Shown here piece by piece: positions 9,758-20,703 of a stretch of 64,000 nucleotides of DNA. The stretch's first letter is position 1, and the number at the start of each line of letters is the position of its first letter. Both the position numbers and the translations under genes were made by a program. The notes below the pieces were generated by a model, which did not search any database, was not told the origin of the DNA, and saw only the letters and a program-made list of their open reading frames with translations. The stretch is from Staphylococcus pettenkoferi (GTDB taxonomy: Bacteria > Bacillota > Bacilli > Staphylococcales > Staphylococcaceae), in assembly GCF_026659735.1 (NCBI RefSeq), contig NZ_JANSKK010000002.1:1-64000 (forward strand), given 5' to 3'.

Positions 9758-10183
9758 ATGACAATCTTTGATATGCCGAATTACATGACTTATACGATTA
9801 TCGGTATGGTGGTACTCACCTTATTATGCAATTTCGCACTCAATAAGTGGTTTACACCAGCTGTGATAACGTTCGTCATACTCGGCGTCGTAGCATTCTT
9901 TATTCCTAACTTTGTAAATATCTCATACGAACCCTTATTAGGCTATGCAGCTTTCCTCGCTGTAGTAAGTTTGCTCATTAGTTTCTTAAGTTGGTTCACC
10001 ACACGTAACTGGCGTAAAAAACGTCGCGAAAAGAAACGTGAAAAAGAAATACGTAAACGTGGTGGTATTCCGAAAGAAGATCTCGATGCATACCAGCAAG
10101 AGCGACCAACAACTAGAGATAGCGAACCTGAGCATAGAGATGACACGTTAAGTCGTGTAAAAAGAAATAACTACGATAGATAG
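9758..10183 (+). CDS. Conserved membrane protein of unknown function
   Basis: A 141-residue protein with three hydrophobic helices in the first 90 residues (about 12-30, 36-53 and 62-85), then a highly basic cytoplasmic tail (RNWRKKRREKKREKEIRKR) and a polar C-terminus. I do not recognise a named domain; similar small proteins with a basic tail occur in staphylococci. A GAAAGG sits rather far (12 bases) upstream of the ATG, a weak ribosome binding site. A terminator follows directly. The preceding 280 bases hold the divergent pepF upstream region (TATAAT-like ATTATA at 9509-9514) and nothing else I can identify. Confidence 0.75.
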   Translation: MTIFDMPNYMTYTIIGMVVLTLLCNFALNKWFTPAVITFVILGVVAFFIPNFVNISYEPLLGYAAFLAVVSLLISFLSWFTTRNWRKKRREKKREKEIRKRGGIPKEDLDAYQQERPTTRDSEPEHRDDTLSRVKRNNYDR

Positions 10184-10196
10184 AAAAGAATAAACG

Positions 10197-10236
10197 AGAC
10201 CTATAATTCGTAATATTTACGATTTATAGGTCTTTT
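10197..10236 (+). terminator. Rho-independent terminator
   Basis: Stem AGACCTATAA (10197-10206) with TTATAGGTCT (10224-10233), then a short T run, just after the small membrane protein gene. Confidence 0.8.
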
Positions 10237-11388
<1,152 letters not shown>

Positions 11389-11560
11389 GTTAATAAAGCT
11401 ATTAACTCATGCTTGTTGCAGTAGCTGACTAGTATTTGAGATAGCTTGCGCTTTCTCAAATACTAGTCAGCCTTGTGGAATCAAGACTACGAAATCAAAT
11501 GGATTACTATCTTGACCCCGTTTAAATGACTCAAGTTTGCCATTGATTTCACGCTTTTTT
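11389..11560 (+). ncRNA. Candidate small RNA: three hairpins ending in a terminator
   Basis: Three inverted repeats follow one another with no open frame: GTTAATA/TATTAAC (11389-11406), a perfect 18-bp stem (11424-11441 with 11454-11471, 12-base loop), and GAAATCAAATGG (11491-11502) with CCATTGATTTC (11540-11550), followed by CGC and eight T. The last is a convincing plus-strand terminator, yet no gene lies upstream within 1.2 kb. That suggests a short non-coding transcript. I find no clear promoter, so the 5' end is unknown. Confidence 0.45.
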
Positions 11561-11870
11561 TATTTATTGAATAATTAAAGATTCTTAGTTTATGATTTGT
11601 GTGAGTGAATTGGTATTTCAACTTAAATCGACCCATTCTATGCATATTATTATCATCTAATACTTAATCTTCACTTATACGCTCTAAAATCGCATCCTTT
11701 TACCTATTATTACCTAAAATAATTCATTGTAATTTATATTATTTAAATTGAGTTCATACCGTAAATTAATAAAGCTCATATTAAGATAACCTCTTACTTT
11801 AACAAATATAGAACACGATAACCAAATATATTTTATATCAATATTATTTATATAATAATTTAAAGCAAGA

Positions 11871-12033
11871 TTGAATAATTGCGTATACATGCTATAATTT
11901 AATTGAGGGATGTTGAGTACATATTGACTACAACATTTACCCTCAGTGCTTACTGAAAGGTCTCACAAACTTTTGGTACACAATACCCACCCTAGATTTA
12001 TAAAAAGCCGATGAGCACAAACGCTCACCGGCT
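11871..12033 (+). ncRNA. Candidate small RNA with its own promoter, downstream of femB
   Basis: A good sigma-A promoter is visible: TTGAAT (11871-11876), 16-base spacer, and extended -10 TGCTATAAT (11890-11898). The predicted transcript starts near 11905 and folds at once into GAGGG-TGTTG-AGT paired with ACT-CAACA-CCCTC (11905-11944), then CAGT-GCTT-ACTG. No start codon with a usable frame follows. The GC-rich hairpin at 12007-12033 could end it (moderate T content after it). It would run toward, and be convergent with, femB. I do not recognise it as a named staphylococcal RNA. Confidence 0.45.
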
Positions 12034-12034
12034 T
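12002..12034 (-). terminator. Rho-independent terminator of femAB
   Basis: On the minus strand, AAGCCGGTGAGC pairs with GCTCATCGGCTT and is followed by TTTTT; it lies 11 bases beyond the femB stop. Confidence 0.88.
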
Positions 12035-12044
12035 ACTATTTGTC

Positions 12045-13304
12045 TTATTTGCCTATCTTTTGTCGTATATTATTTAAAGTATTAAATAAGCGATATTTCA
12101 TCTTCTTAATAGGCTTGTAGAAATCTCCAATTAACTCTTCAATTTGCACGTTAAATCCACGTTTAAAGCGATAAACACCATAGTCTTCGCTTTCTTCTGT
12201 AAAGTCGCCAGATAGACCATAGAAGTTATAGCGCGTATAACCATGCTCTAAACAATAGTTAATCATGTACCAATGCATCATGTATGGACCCATGTATTGA
12301 TTATATTTCTCAGAAGAACCTCCGGAGAAATAGTTCACTTCATAGCTGTTTGCAAAGAAAACGCCTGATGCAAGATTCAAGATGGAACCATCAGTCTGTC
12401 TTAATTCGCTTGCATTTAATAACTCTTTCTTGTCATGCGCGATTTGTTTATCAAACTCAGCAATCTTCTTCAGTTGCTTATCTGACTTGTTATCTTTTTG
12501 CATAATTTGATCGCGACGGTTCTCTTTATCATTAATCTCGCCTTGAATATGCTCAATATATTCATCTAAATCGATATAAGCTAGAGGAACGAGCACTTTA
12601 TCTCCATATGTATCGATAAAGTTATAGAAATACTCATCCGTTTTAGACGCAAAGCCTGCTCGCGCCTCTGTTTCGCGATATAAATCCAAGAATATAGGGA
12701 ACTCATCTCGAGATAGGAAACGCACCTTGATACCATATTTAATCGCTTTATTGATATTTCGTTTGCGCTGGCTATCAAATTTTTTCTTTAAAGAAGATGG
12801 TGTTTGATCTTCTAAATCTAACACACCCATCCATCTAACCTGACTTAAACTATCATATTGTGTTGTAAAACCATGATGTGTGTAACCATGCGATTTAAAG
12901 AGCGTCACAAGCGCATCATTCGGCGTACGCTCTGGGAAAGGATTGATATCTTTGTCGTAAATTTGATAAATCCAGTACGGATCTAGTTTCACATAGAGGC
13001 AGTTATGCTTTTGCAAATATTGATCTAAGCCTTTTAAATAAAAATCCACTAAACCTAAATCATCATAATCCATCACAGGACCACGGTTAGAATAATAGAC
13101 ATAGCTACCCATCGTTGGAATCTTTGAGAAAAGGCTCGCTGCAATCACTTGTTGATTGTCATCTTTCACACCAAGTAACACCACGTCAAAGCCGTCGGAC
13201 TCACGTGTATCGATGTTCTCTTTCACTTGGAAATAATGAATTTCTAAAGCTGGATTTTGAACGAAACTTTCATATTCTTGAACCGTTAACTCTGTAAAAT
13301 TCAT
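12045..13304 (-). CDS. femB: FemB, pentaglycine bridge aminoacyltransferase
   Basis: A 419-residue Fem-family transferase. In staphylococci FemB adds glycines 4 and 5 of the peptidoglycan cross-bridge, using glycyl-tRNA and the lipid II precursor at the cytoplasmic face of the membrane. It shows two GNAT-like halves and the inserted coiled-coil arm (about residues 240-300, rich in Lys/Glu/Gln) typical of FemA/FemB. Conserved pieces include [13 protein letters not shown] and [11 protein letters not shown]. It is 25 bases downstream of femA in the same operon and about 40% identical to it by eye. The usual length for FemB is 419. Confidence 0.97.
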   Translation of the reverse strand: MNFTELTVQEYESFVQNPALEIHYFQVKENIDTRESDGFDVVLLGVKDDNQQVIAASLFSKIPTMGSYVYYSNRGPVMDYDDLGLVDFYLKGLDQYLQKHNCLYVKLDPYWIYQIYDKDINPFPERTPNDALVTLFKSHGYTHHGFTTQYDSLSQVRWMGVLDLEDQTPSSLKKKFDSQRKRNINKAIKYGIKVRFLSRDEFPIFLDLYRETEARAGFASKTDEYFYNFIDTYGDKVLVPLAYIDLDEYIEHIQGEINDKENRRDQIMQKDNKSDKQLKKIAEFDKQIAHDKKELLNASELRQTDGSILNLASGVFFANSYEVNYFSGGSSEKYNQYMGPYMMHWYMINYCLEHGYTRYNFYGLSGDFTEESEDYGVYRFKRGFNVQIEELIGDFYKPIKKMKYRLFNTLNNIRQKIGK

Positions 13305-13329
13305 ATTACTTTGTCCTTTCTTAATGAAA

Positions 13330-14598
13330 TTAGGATTTAGTTACTTTATCTTTTAACCTTTTCAATGCTGTATAAACTTTATACATCGGTTTATTAACAG
13401 GTTTAATGAAATCTCCGACATATTCGACGACGTCAGCATTAAATCCTTTTTTAAAACGCACAACGCCAGCATCTTCAGCATCTTCAGAGAAATCACCACT
13501 AATACCGTAGAAGTTGTAACGATTAATACCATGGTCTAAAGCATAGTTAATCATATGCCACTGAATTGCATAGCTGCCTGCAAAGTGTCTAAACTCGTTA
13601 GCGGTACCGCCTGCGTAATACACTACTTCAAATGGATTAACGATGAAGAAGCCGGCTGAAATTGGTAATTCTACGCCATGCTGCTCACGTAACTGACGCG
13701 CTTCGTCAATCTTCTGTTGGTTCGCATCTAACTGTTGTTCTAAATTCGCTTTTTTGTTATGAGATTTCTTGTTATCTGGACGTTTTTCAAGATCTTTCAA
13801 CGCTTTATTAAGATCCTTCTGTAATTTCTGACGTTCTGACTCAAGCTCTTTGATGTATTCGTCAAAGTTGATATAAGCAAGGGGCACGAGGGCGCGATCT
13901 TGATAATATTTCAAACGATTATAGTAAAAGCTGTCATCACGATCATCAAAGTCTTTCTTTTCAGATGTATCTTCCATAAATGAACGGAAGATTGGAAGTT
14001 CATCTGAATCGAGCATACGCACTTTTACGCCATTCTTCTGTACCTTTTTAGTATTACGTTTACGTAAGCTATCCATATCTTTCAAGACATCTTTCGCCGT
14101 TTTACCAGTTAAATCAAGAACGGAATGATGACGAATTTGAATCACTGGATCAAAGCCAGTTAGGAAACCTTGATGTCGATAGCCTAAGTAGTTCATCGTG
14201 TCAAAGATCCAATCATGACCCGCGTTATCCAGAACGTTACCATCGTGGTCTAGATATTGATATGCCATGTATGGATCCACTCTGAGATAGAGACAACGAT
14301 GTTTCTTCACATATTTACTTAACTCGTTAAAGAAATAATAAACGAGCTCTTTATTATCATAATCTATGACAGGTCCACGGTTAGAGTAGAAATACTTGAA
14401 GAATTTCATCACGGGCACTGCAGTTAATAAACAAGCAGCAATCACATTATTGTCATTGTCTTTAACACCAACTAAGTGTGTTTCTGTGCCTTCCGCAATC
14501 TTCAAATTATAGTTACCCACCATCTGAGTAAAATGACTGTCGGGCATTTGATCAACAAAGGAACCAAACTCTGTTGCTGTTAAATTTGTAAATTTCAT
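13330..14598 (-). CDS. femA: FemA, pentaglycine bridge aminoacyltransferase
   Basis: A 422-residue Fem transferase that adds glycines 2 and 3 of the interpeptide bridge. The start [14 protein letters not shown], the segment [18 protein letters not shown] and the coiled-coil arm (about 245-305) match S. aureus FemA closely. A modest AAGAAGAGG precedes the ATG. It heads the femA-femB operon. A promoter lies about 80 bases upstream (14678-14705). Loss of femA is known to sensitise staphylococci to beta-lactams. Confidence 0.97.
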   Translation of the reverse strand: MKFTNLTATEFGSFVDQMPDSHFTQMVGNYNLKIAEGTETHLVGVKDNDNNVIAACLLTAVPVMKFFKYFYSNRGPVIDYDNKELVYYFFNELSKYVKKHRCLYLRVDPYMAYQYLDHDGNVLDNAGHDWIFDTMNYLGYRHQGFLTGFDPVIQIRHHSVLDLTGKTAKDVLKDMDSLRKRNTKKVQKNGVKVRMLDSDELPIFRSFMEDTSEKKDFDDRDDSFYYNRLKYYQDRALVPLAYINFDEYIKELESERQKLQKDLNKALKDLEKRPDNKKSHNKKANLEQQLDANQQKIDEARQLREQHGVELPISAGFFIVNPFEVVYYAGGTANEFRHFAGSYAIQWHMINYALDHGINRYNFYGISGDFSEDAEDAGVVRFKKGFNADVVEYVGDFIKPVNKPMYKVYTALKRLKDKVTKS

Positions 14599-14677
14599 TT
14601 ATCTAACCTCTTCTTACTTCAATATTATTCTACATCTTACTTCAATATAAGTTATGTATACAATTTCAATCTTGCTC

Positions 14678-14705
14678 ATTATACAATAATCGTTTTTAAA
14701 ACCAA
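14678..14705 (-). promoter_or_regulatory. Predicted femAB promoter
   Basis: On the minus strand TTGGTT (14700-14705), a 16-base spacer and a consensus TATAAT (14678-14683) lie about 80 bases before femA. Between promoter and gene the leader carries two copies of a 14-base direct repeat, TCTTACTTCAATAT on the plus strand (14612-14625 and 14635-14648). Upstream is a small CGGCGA/TCGCCG hairpin (14714-14730). Nothing else is seen in the 384-base gap besides the next terminator. Confidence 0.5.
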
Positions 14706-14907
14706 AATAATTCGGCGAATGTATCGCCGGCTAAAACTTATTCAAACAATTATCTTTACCCTTATTATAACATTTCAGTGATAGCTGTATAATAAAGCAA
14801 TCTAAACGTTACCACTTTCCATAATATATGTACTAAGTAATAAATATATCCATTTTACGCTACAACAAACCTAATATAGAACAATTCAAACTCTTGAAAA
14901 CACAACA

Positions 14908-14960
14908 AAGAACTTCCAACAGTCGCCCCTAAACTTAAGAGCTACAGACTGTTGAAAGTC
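14908..14960 (-). terminator. Terminator of the DJ-1/PfpI gene
   Basis: A near-complementary pair, AACTTCCAACAGTC (14911-14924) and GACTGTTGAAAGTC (14947-14960), lies just beyond the stop; the T tract on the minus strand is weak (TTCTTTG). Confidence 0.6.
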
Positions 14961-14982
14961 GATGTCTGTTATTCTTCAATTT

Positions 14983-15651
14983 CTACTGTTGACCTAACAA
15001 CGCATCGCGCAATGCTTCACCTACTGCTTGACTCGATTGTGGATTCTGACCTGTAATCAATTGGCCATCTGTTTCTACGTGTGAAGAGAAAGCTTCAGCA
15101 GCTTTAAAGTTTGCACCTAAGTCTTGTAGTGCAGTTTGCGTAAGGAACGGAACTTGATCTTCAAAGCCCATCTGACGTTCTTCCTCATCGGTAAATGAAG
15201 TCAGCGTCATGTTATTGATTAAGCTATTGCCTTGCTTATCCTTCGCGCCTACAAATGCACTTGGTCCGTGACAGACAGATGCAATGAACTTATTATCTTC
15301 TTTGAAGGATAGCAATATGTCTGAGAGTTGAGGATTGTTCGCGAAATCAAAGACCGTACCGTGACCACCTGGTAGATATATCGCGTCATACTCTGCTGTA
15401 TTGACGAGATTCAGTGCAGGTACATCTTGAATTAAATCAACAAATTTCTTGTAAGTTTCAAGTTCATTATTTTGAGTTGAGTTATCATCAATCGGCACTT
15501 CGCCACCTTCGATAGACACGACATCTACATCGATATCAGCCCCAGTCAATATTTGATATGGCACACTGGCTTCTTCCAACCATAACCCTGTCTGTGTACC
15601 ATCAGGAAATTGACTCGTACTTGTTAAGACGAATAATACTTTTTTAGTCAT
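14983..15651 (-). CDS. DJ-1/PfpI family protein
   Basis: A 222-residue single-domain protein of the type 1 glutamine amidotransferase-like superfamily. The nucleophile elbow VCHGPS is clear (Cys about residue 131), with upstream YLPGGHGTVFDF and an Asn/Glu-rich cap. Proteins of this group (Hsp31-like and relatives) act as stress-related glyoxalases or deglycases; which applies here is inference. The open frame begins at 15687, but GAGGAGTGTCAGT precedes the ATG at 15651 giving MTKKVLFVLTS. It is monocistronic between femA and trpA. Confidence 0.85.
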   Translation of the reverse strand: MTKKVLFVLTSTSQFPDGTQTGLWLEEASVPYQILTGADIDVDVVSIEGGEVPIDDNSTQNNELETYKKFVDLIQDVPALNLVNTAEYDAIYLPGGHGTVFDFANNPQLSDILLSFKEDNKFIASVCHGPSAFVGAKDKQGNSLINNMTLTSFTDEEERQMGFEDQVPFLTQTALQDLGANFKAAEAFSSHVETDGQLITGQNPQSSQAVGEALRDALLGQQ

Positions 15652-15768
15652 ACTGACACTCCTCGTTATAGCTTTTTCGAAATCCACTATCAGTCTACCC
15701 GCTCTTCACGTTGGAAAATCTTTTCACAGCTAAAAAATAAGATGCATATTTGAAGTATAATAGTTAGG

Positions 15769-16497
15769 CTACGAATCAAGCGCGTCTCGAATGGACTTCA
15801 AATACGAAATAATTGTAGCTCGGTCTTGTGAAGCAAAACGACGAACGATTTCACTGCCTATCACGACACCATCAGCCACACTCCCAATGTCTCGAACGTG
15901 TTCAGGCGTACGGATTCCAAAGCCAGCAACTACTGGAACAGACGCATAAGATTTCAAACGTTGAATCGTCGCTTTGACATCAGGATGGAACGTCCCATCT
16001 TCACCTGTTGTCGCGTTCATCGTCACTGTGTATATGAAACCTTCCGCACGTTCCGCGATGCGTTTTACACGCGCTTCCGAAGCGGTCATCGCTATGAGGG
16101 AAATTAACTTCACTTGGCGCTTCGGATGACGCTGTTTCATTTCTTCAATAAGTTCAAAAGGCAAATCAGGGATAATCAAACCATAGACACCCGCTTCTTC
16201 ACAATCTTGTAGAAACTCGGTTTCACCGTAATGATGAATAATATTATAGTACGTCATTAACACGTATCGACCATTTAATTCCTTGCGATTTAACTTAAGC
16301 TCCTCAAGTATCTTCTCTACCGTCATACCTTCAGCAATTGCTTTATTACCCGCTTCCATTATCGTTGGACCATCAGCTACAGGATCAGAGAACGGTATAC
16401 CAATTTCAACGATGTCTGCCCCGTGCTCTTGTAATAACTTTAGGTTAGAGATAAAGGATTGATCTCCCATGATGTAAGGAATAAAGTATTTACTCAT
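15769..16497 (-). CDS. trpA: Tryptophan synthase alpha subunit
   Basis: A 242-residue TIM barrel that cleaves indole-3-glycerol phosphate to indole and glyceraldehyde 3-phosphate, passing indole to TrpB. Catalytic Glu in [12 protein letters not shown] and Asp in [11 protein letters not shown] are present; the phosphate-binding GFGIRTPEH is near the C-terminus. The frame extends 30 codons further upstream, but AGGAGGGG lies before the ATG at 16497 and this gives the usual length. It overlaps the end of trpB by 8 bases and is the last gene of the operon. Confidence 0.96.
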   Translation of the reverse strand: MSKYFIPYIMGDQSFISNLKLLQEHGADIVEIGIPFSDPVADGPTIMEAGNKAIAEGMTVEKILEELKLNRKELNGRYVLMTYYNIIHHYGETEFLQDCEEAGVYGLIIPDLPFELIEEMKQRHPKRQVKLISLIAMTASEARVKRIAERAEGFIYTVTMNATTGEDGTFHPDVKATIQRLKSYASVPVVAGFGIRTPEHVRDIGSVADGVVIGSEIVRRFASQDRATIISYLKSIRDALDS

Positions 16498-17719
16498 CTT
16501 GGTCCCCTCCTTCTGTTGACATATAAGAACGTATCGATTCCATATCTTTATCCCCACGTCCAGAAACCGTAACCACAATAATGTCATCTTTCTTCATTGT
16601 TGGTGCTAAACGTTCCACATAACTTAACGCATGCGCACTTTCTATTGCTGGAATAATTCCTTCAGCTCGTGTGAAACGCTTCAGTGCTTGCATCGCTTGA
16701 TCATCCGTCGCCGTCTCATACGTCACACGACCTAAGTCATGATAGTAAGAATGCTCAGGTCCCACACCTGGATAATCGAGTCCCGCCGAAATAGAGTGTG
16801 CTAATTGCACTTGTCCATGTGCGTCTTGTAATAAATACATACGTGCACCATGTAACACGCCTGGCTTCCCTTTGTTTAAAGCAAGGGCATGTTTCTGAGA
16901 GTCCACACCTTTACCAGCCGCTTCTACGCCATATAATTTCACATCATCTAACACGAAAGGATAGAACGTGCCCGCTGCATTTGAGCCGCCTCCGATACAA
17001 GCAACCACCGCATCAGGTAAGCGCCCTTCTTTAGCTACCATTTGCGCTTTAATCTCTTGGCCTATAACACTTTGGAAATCTCTGACCATCGTTGGGAATG
17101 GATCTGGCCCCATTACTGAACCGAGTAAATAATGCGTATCGTCGACGTGACTGACCCAGTATTGCAACGCCTTGTTGACTGCATCCGAGAGTGTACCTTG
17201 ACCTTCCTCAACAGAGACTACTTTTGCTCCTAACAATTCCATACGAAAGACGTTCAATGCTTGACGTTTCATATCTTCTGCGCCCATAAAGACGACGAGT
17301 TCCATATCAAAAAGTGCTGCTACTGTCGCACTCGCTACGCCATGTTGCCCTGCACCCGTCTCTGCCACAAGCTTATTCTTGCCCATGCGTCGCGCGAGTA
17401 AAGCTTGCCCTAACGCATTATTAATCTTATGCGCACCTGTGTGATTCAGATCCTCACGTTTTAAGTAAATCTTTGCCCCACCTAACGCTTCAGTATATGA
17501 TTTCGCATACGTTAAGGGAGTACTACGCCCCACATAGTCTGTAAGTAACGCTTTAAGTTCATCTTGGAACCTCGGATCTGCTTTCGCCTCTTGATAGGCT
17601 TCTTTCAACTCTTGAATTGCTGGCATTAACGTTTCAGGTACGTATTGACCGCCATACTCTCCGAAGAATCCTAATTCATCCGCTTCTGTTTGAATTTCTT
17701 GCTTAAATAGGTTTGTCAT
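16490..17719 (-). CDS. trpB: Tryptophan synthase beta subunit
   Basis: A 409-residue PLP enzyme that joins indole with serine to make tryptophan. The PLP lysine lies in [13 protein letters not shown] (about residue 95) and the cofactor phosphate loop is [18 protein letters not shown] precedes the ATG, which sits within the last codons of trpF (17-base overlap). It forms an alpha2-beta2 complex with TrpA. Order C-F-B-A is standard for Gram-positive trp operons. Confidence 0.97.
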   Translation of the reverse strand: MTNLFKQEIQTEADELGFFGEYGGQYVPETLMPAIQELKEAYQEAKADPRFQDELKALLTDYVGRSTPLTYAKSYTEALGGAKIYLKREDLNHTGAHKINNALGQALLARRMGKNKLVAETGAGQHGVASATVAALFDMELVVFMGAEDMKRQALNVFRMELLGAKVVSVEEGQGTLSDAVNKALQYWVSHVDDTHYLLGSVMGPDPFPTMVRDFQSVIGQEIKAQMVAKEGRLPDAVVACIGGGSNAAGTFYPFVLDDVKLYGVEAAGKGVDSQKHALALNKGKPGVLHGARMYLLQDAHGQVQLAHSISAGLDYPGVGPEHSYYHDLGRVTYETATDDQAMQALKRFTRAEGIIPAIESAHALSYVERLAPTMKKDDIIVVTVSGRGDKDMESIRSYMSTEGGDQDE

Positions 17720-18350
17720 ACTTTGTCACTCCTTTTACACTTTCGATAATACGTCTCATTTTATCCAAATCTTTACGTCCTTCAGTTTCAATCCCACTAG
17801 CGATGTCGTAGCCGTGATGGTTTAAATCCATTTGCTTGATAGTTTGAATGTGGTCGTAGTTAAGTCCACCCGCTATCATAAAAGGGACATCATGAATGCC
17901 GCGTAAGATTTCCCAATCATACGTTTGACCTGTTCCACCATAATCTTGTGAAGGTGTGTCGATAATAAATTCATCAACCTGATTACGATAATAATTGAGT
18001 CGCATTTGCAATTCCTCTTGATTATGCGCACTTAATGCTTTAATAATACCTAAATAGGGATAGTGTGCTCGTATATATTGAATAGTTTCTAATGGTTCGT
18101 CTCCATGGAGCTGTATTGTCGTCATGGATGTCGTCGTAGCTAAAGCATCAATCGTAGCACGAGAGGGATTGACCACAACGACGACTTTCTCCATCGTTAC
18201 TGGAAGCGGCTGCATTAGTTCGTTAATCATTGTTATGGGAAGATGTCGCTTACTGTTAGGATAATGAATGAATCCTACCGCATCTACGTTAAGCTGCTTC
18301 ACCTTCTCAATATCTTCTTTTCTCGTAAAACCACAGAATTTCAGTTTCAT
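17703..18350 (-). CDS. trpF: Phosphoribosylanthranilate isomerase
   Basis: A 215-residue TIM barrel catalysing the Amadori rearrangement of phosphoribosylanthranilate. Catalytic Cys is in MKLKFCGFT at the start, and catalytic Asp in [20 protein letters not shown]. Two ATGs are adjacent (18353 and 18350); the second is chosen from homology (S. aureus begins MKLKFCG) and better spacing to AAGGTGA. The start overlaps the trpC stop, implying translational coupling. Confidence 0.95.
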   Translation of the reverse strand: MKLKFCGFTRKEDIEKVKQLNVDAVGFIHYPNSKRHLPITMINELMQPLPVTMEKVVVVVNPSRATIDALATTTSMTTIQLHGDEPLETIQYIRAHYPYLGIIKALSAHNQEELQMRLNYYRNQVDEFIIDTPSQDYGGTGQTYDWEILRGIHDVPFMIAGGLNYDHIQTIKQMDLNHHGYDIASGIETEGRKDLDKMRRIIESVKGVTKYDKPI

Positions 18351-19129
18351 CATTTCACCTTATTTAGCTTCAGACTTGGAAGAAATTGGCTTAAATCCTC
18401 ACACTTCATAAGCGCTTCACCTATTAATACTCCCTCTATACCGGATGGCAAGATTCGTTCAACATCTTCGAGAGAATGAATGCCACTTTCAGAAATGTAA
18501 AGAAAGCCTGATTGTTTGTCTCTCAAGATTTGATTTGTATGTTCGACATCGGTAATAAAGGTACGTAAGTCGCGATTATTGACGCCAATCAACTCAGGTT
18601 GAAGTTGGTGCGCACGTGCTAACTCTTGTTGATCGTGAACTTCAACGAGCACATCCAATCCTTGTTGCGTCGCGTACTTGTAAAGTGACTCTAATTGTTC
18701 GTCAGATAAGATATTAACGATGAGTAAGATCATCGATGCACCTGCACATTTCGCAACATCGATTTGTATCGGATCGATAATGAAATCTTTACATAGGACG
18801 GGTAAAGACGTTTTCATCGTTAATTCCTGAAGTCGCTCGAAACTACCACCAAAGTAACGTTCATCTGTCAGCACAGATATCGCACTTGCTCCATAGCGCT
18901 CATAGTCCCTTACTTGTTGACTCAAATCTTTTTCAGGAAGCTGATTTAAAGATGGACTCTTAGATTTAATTTCAGCTATAATACCTAATTGTTCACTGTG
19001 CTTAAGTTGATCAATATAACTCTGCTTATGCGTCACATCGACACTACCGAGTTTGTTTAATTGTTCATCGTAGTAACCTTTAGCTAACAACATTTGTTTA
19101 TATTCAACGATTTCATCCAATATAGTCAT
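18350..19129 (-). CDS. trpC: Indole-3-glycerol phosphate synthase
   Basis: A 259-residue TIM barrel that closes the indole ring. Family motifs are [14 protein letters not shown] (catalytic Lys, about residue 55), [26 protein letters not shown] and SESGIHS. AAAGGAGAAGTTC precedes the ATG. It overlaps trpD by 17 bases and trpF by 1-4 bases. No fusion with TrpF, unlike enterobacteria. Confidence 0.96.
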   Translation of the reverse strand: MTILDEIVEYKQMLLAKGYYDEQLNKLGSVDVTHKQSYIDQLKHSEQLGIIAEIKSKSPSLNQLPEKDLSQQVRDYERYGASAISVLTDERYFGGSFERLQELTMKTSLPVLCKDFIIDPIQIDVAKCAGASMILLIVNILSDEQLESLYKYATQQGLDVLVEVHDQQELARAHQLQPELIGVNNRDLRTFITDVEHTNQILRDKQSGFLYISESGIHSLEDVERILPSGIEGVLIGEALMKCEDLSQFLPSLKLNKVK

Positions 19130-20129
19130 GAACTTCTCCTTTCATACTTTGATACTGTTCGTATGCTTTACCACTTTGAATTAATGTATGCGCCAGTTCG
19201 ACTCCTTCTTGTATCGTTGCGACCTTTTCAGCTACATAAAGAGCAAGTCCAGCATTTAACAAGACCACTTCATATTTAGCTGATTTATCCTCTCCTCGTA
19301 AAATGCGTTCCGAAATTTGTAGGTTATCAAGCGGCGATCCTCCAACAAGTTCTGTATTGTCTGCTGATTGTAAGCCTACCTCTGAACCATTTAAAGTATA
19401 ATTCGTAATGCCTGTATCCTGATTCACTTCATAAATGATATTCTTACCTGACAATGTCGCTTCATCCATTCCACCTGCGCCGTGAACAACGATTGCTCGA
19501 CGACGTCCTAAGTCTTGTAGAGTCTGCGCAATATGCGGTAAACGGTGCTTATCGTAGACACCCATCACTTGATAATCGAGTTGAAACGGGTTAATGATTG
19601 GCCCGATAATGTTAAAAATAGTCGGCGTCTCAATCATTTTACGAACAGGCTGAATATGCTTCATCACCGGAAATGTCTCGGTCGCACTCAAGAAAGCTAA
19701 ATGCGTTTCCTGGAGCTGCGTTGGTGTTTGAGCCACTGGCGTGGTATTGATCGCCATCGCAGCCAATAAATCTGTGCTGCCTGAAGCGGACGTAATGCTC
19801 TTGTTGCCGTGTTTAATTACCGGAACACCCGCACTTGCTACGATAAACGAGACCGTCGTGGAGATATTGAAACTGTTAGATCGGTCCCCGCCCGTCCCGC
19901 ATACACACATACCTTCAGGATAATAAGGTTGTGGGTCATACATCGTGTGGATGAGTGCTCGCGATAAATAAGTTAATTCTTTCTGACTATAATCTTTATT
20001 TGAAAAGGCTTGTAAATAACGTCGTTTCTCTTCTTGGTCAATTTCAGGCGAAATCAATAACGCTACAAAGTCGTTAATTTCACTCTGAGTCAGTGCTTGT
20101 TGCTGTTGAAGTTTTAACTTTAACGCCAC
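19113..20129 (-). CDS. trpD: Anthranilate phosphoribosyltransferase
   Basis: A 338-residue enzyme joining PRPP with anthranilate. The PRPP loop appears as [14 protein letters not shown] (about residue 80), followed by [17 protein letters not shown]; later VHGAGGMDE is typical. The start codon is GTG, with AAGGAGG nine bases before it. It overlaps the 3' end of trpG by 50 bases, so trpG and trpD are tightly packed in the operon. Confidence 0.95.
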   Translation of the reverse strand: MALKLKLQQQQALTQSEINDFVALLISPEIDQEEKRRYLQAFSNKDYSQKELTYLSRALIHTMYDPQPYYPEGMCVCGTGGDRSNSFNISTTVSFIVASAGVPVIKHGNKSITSASGSTDLLAAMAINTTPVAQTPTQLQETHLAFLSATETFPVMKHIQPVRKMIETPTIFNIIGPIINPFQLDYQVMGVYDKHRLPHIAQTLQDLGRRRAIVVHGAGGMDEATLSGKNIIYEVNQDTGITNYTLNGSEVGLQSADNTELVGGSPLDNLQISERILRGEDKSAKYEVVLLNAGLALYVAEKVATIQEGVELAHTLIQSGKAYEQYQSMKGEVHDYIG

Positions 20130-20703
20130 GATGTTCTGCCTCCTTACATATATCTAAGAAATTTAATACAATCTGTTCCCCATACTCAGTCGCAAAGGAT
20201 TCTGGGTGAAACTGTACGCCATAGTGAGGGTATGACTGATGTTCAAATGCTTGTATACAATCGCTGGTTTGTGCTGTGATAGTGAGTGCTTTAGGAAAAG
20301 ATTTCGGGTCACTTACTAAAGAGTGATAACGCATAATGTCAGAAGATTGTGGAATCTTTCGTAATAACTTTGATTCTCCTAGTATGTCCATCTGATCCAC
20401 CTTGCCATGCAGAATATTGGAGCCTTGTACGACTTCGCCACCGTAGTAACACGTCAAAGCTTGTGCTCCTAAACACACACCAAGTATTGGTATATTAGAG
20501 AATATAAGAATTATCTTCATCAACTCTGGATAGTCGCGCGGATGCCCTGGTCCAGGAGAAATAATGATACCTTCAATATTCAATCCTATTAATTGATTAA
20601 TAGATATTTGATCAACATAAGTTAATTTGACCTTATGATGTTGCGCCACGATATCAACTAAGTTGTAAGTAAATGAATCATAATTATCGATGATTAGAAT
20701 CAT
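20080..20703 (-). CDS. trpG: Anthranilate synthase component II (glutamine amidotransferase)
   Basis: A 207-residue class I glutamine amidotransferase supplying ammonia to TrpE. The nucleophile elbow is LGVCLGAQ (Cys about residue 78), the substrate loop is [11 protein letters not shown], and the triad His/Glu is in [21 protein letters not shown] precedes the ATG, which overlaps the trpE stop (ATGA). Whether it also serves folate synthesis (PabA role) cannot be told; it sits in the trp operon. Confidence 0.95.
   Translation of the reverse strand: MILIIDNYDSFTYNLVDIVAQHHKVKLTYVDQISINQLIGLNIEGIIISPGPGHPRDYPELMKIILIFSNIPILGVCLGAQALTCYYGGEVVQGSNILHGKVDQMDILGESKLLRKIPQSSDIMRYHSLVSDPKSFPKALTITAQTSDCIQAFEHQSYPHYGVQFHPESFATEYGEQIVLNFLDICKEAEHRGVKVKTSTATSTDSE

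Noticed and set aside
11424..11471. Perfect 18-bp palindrome as a mobile-element end
   Set aside because: No transposase, no second terminal copy and no target duplication are visible nearby.
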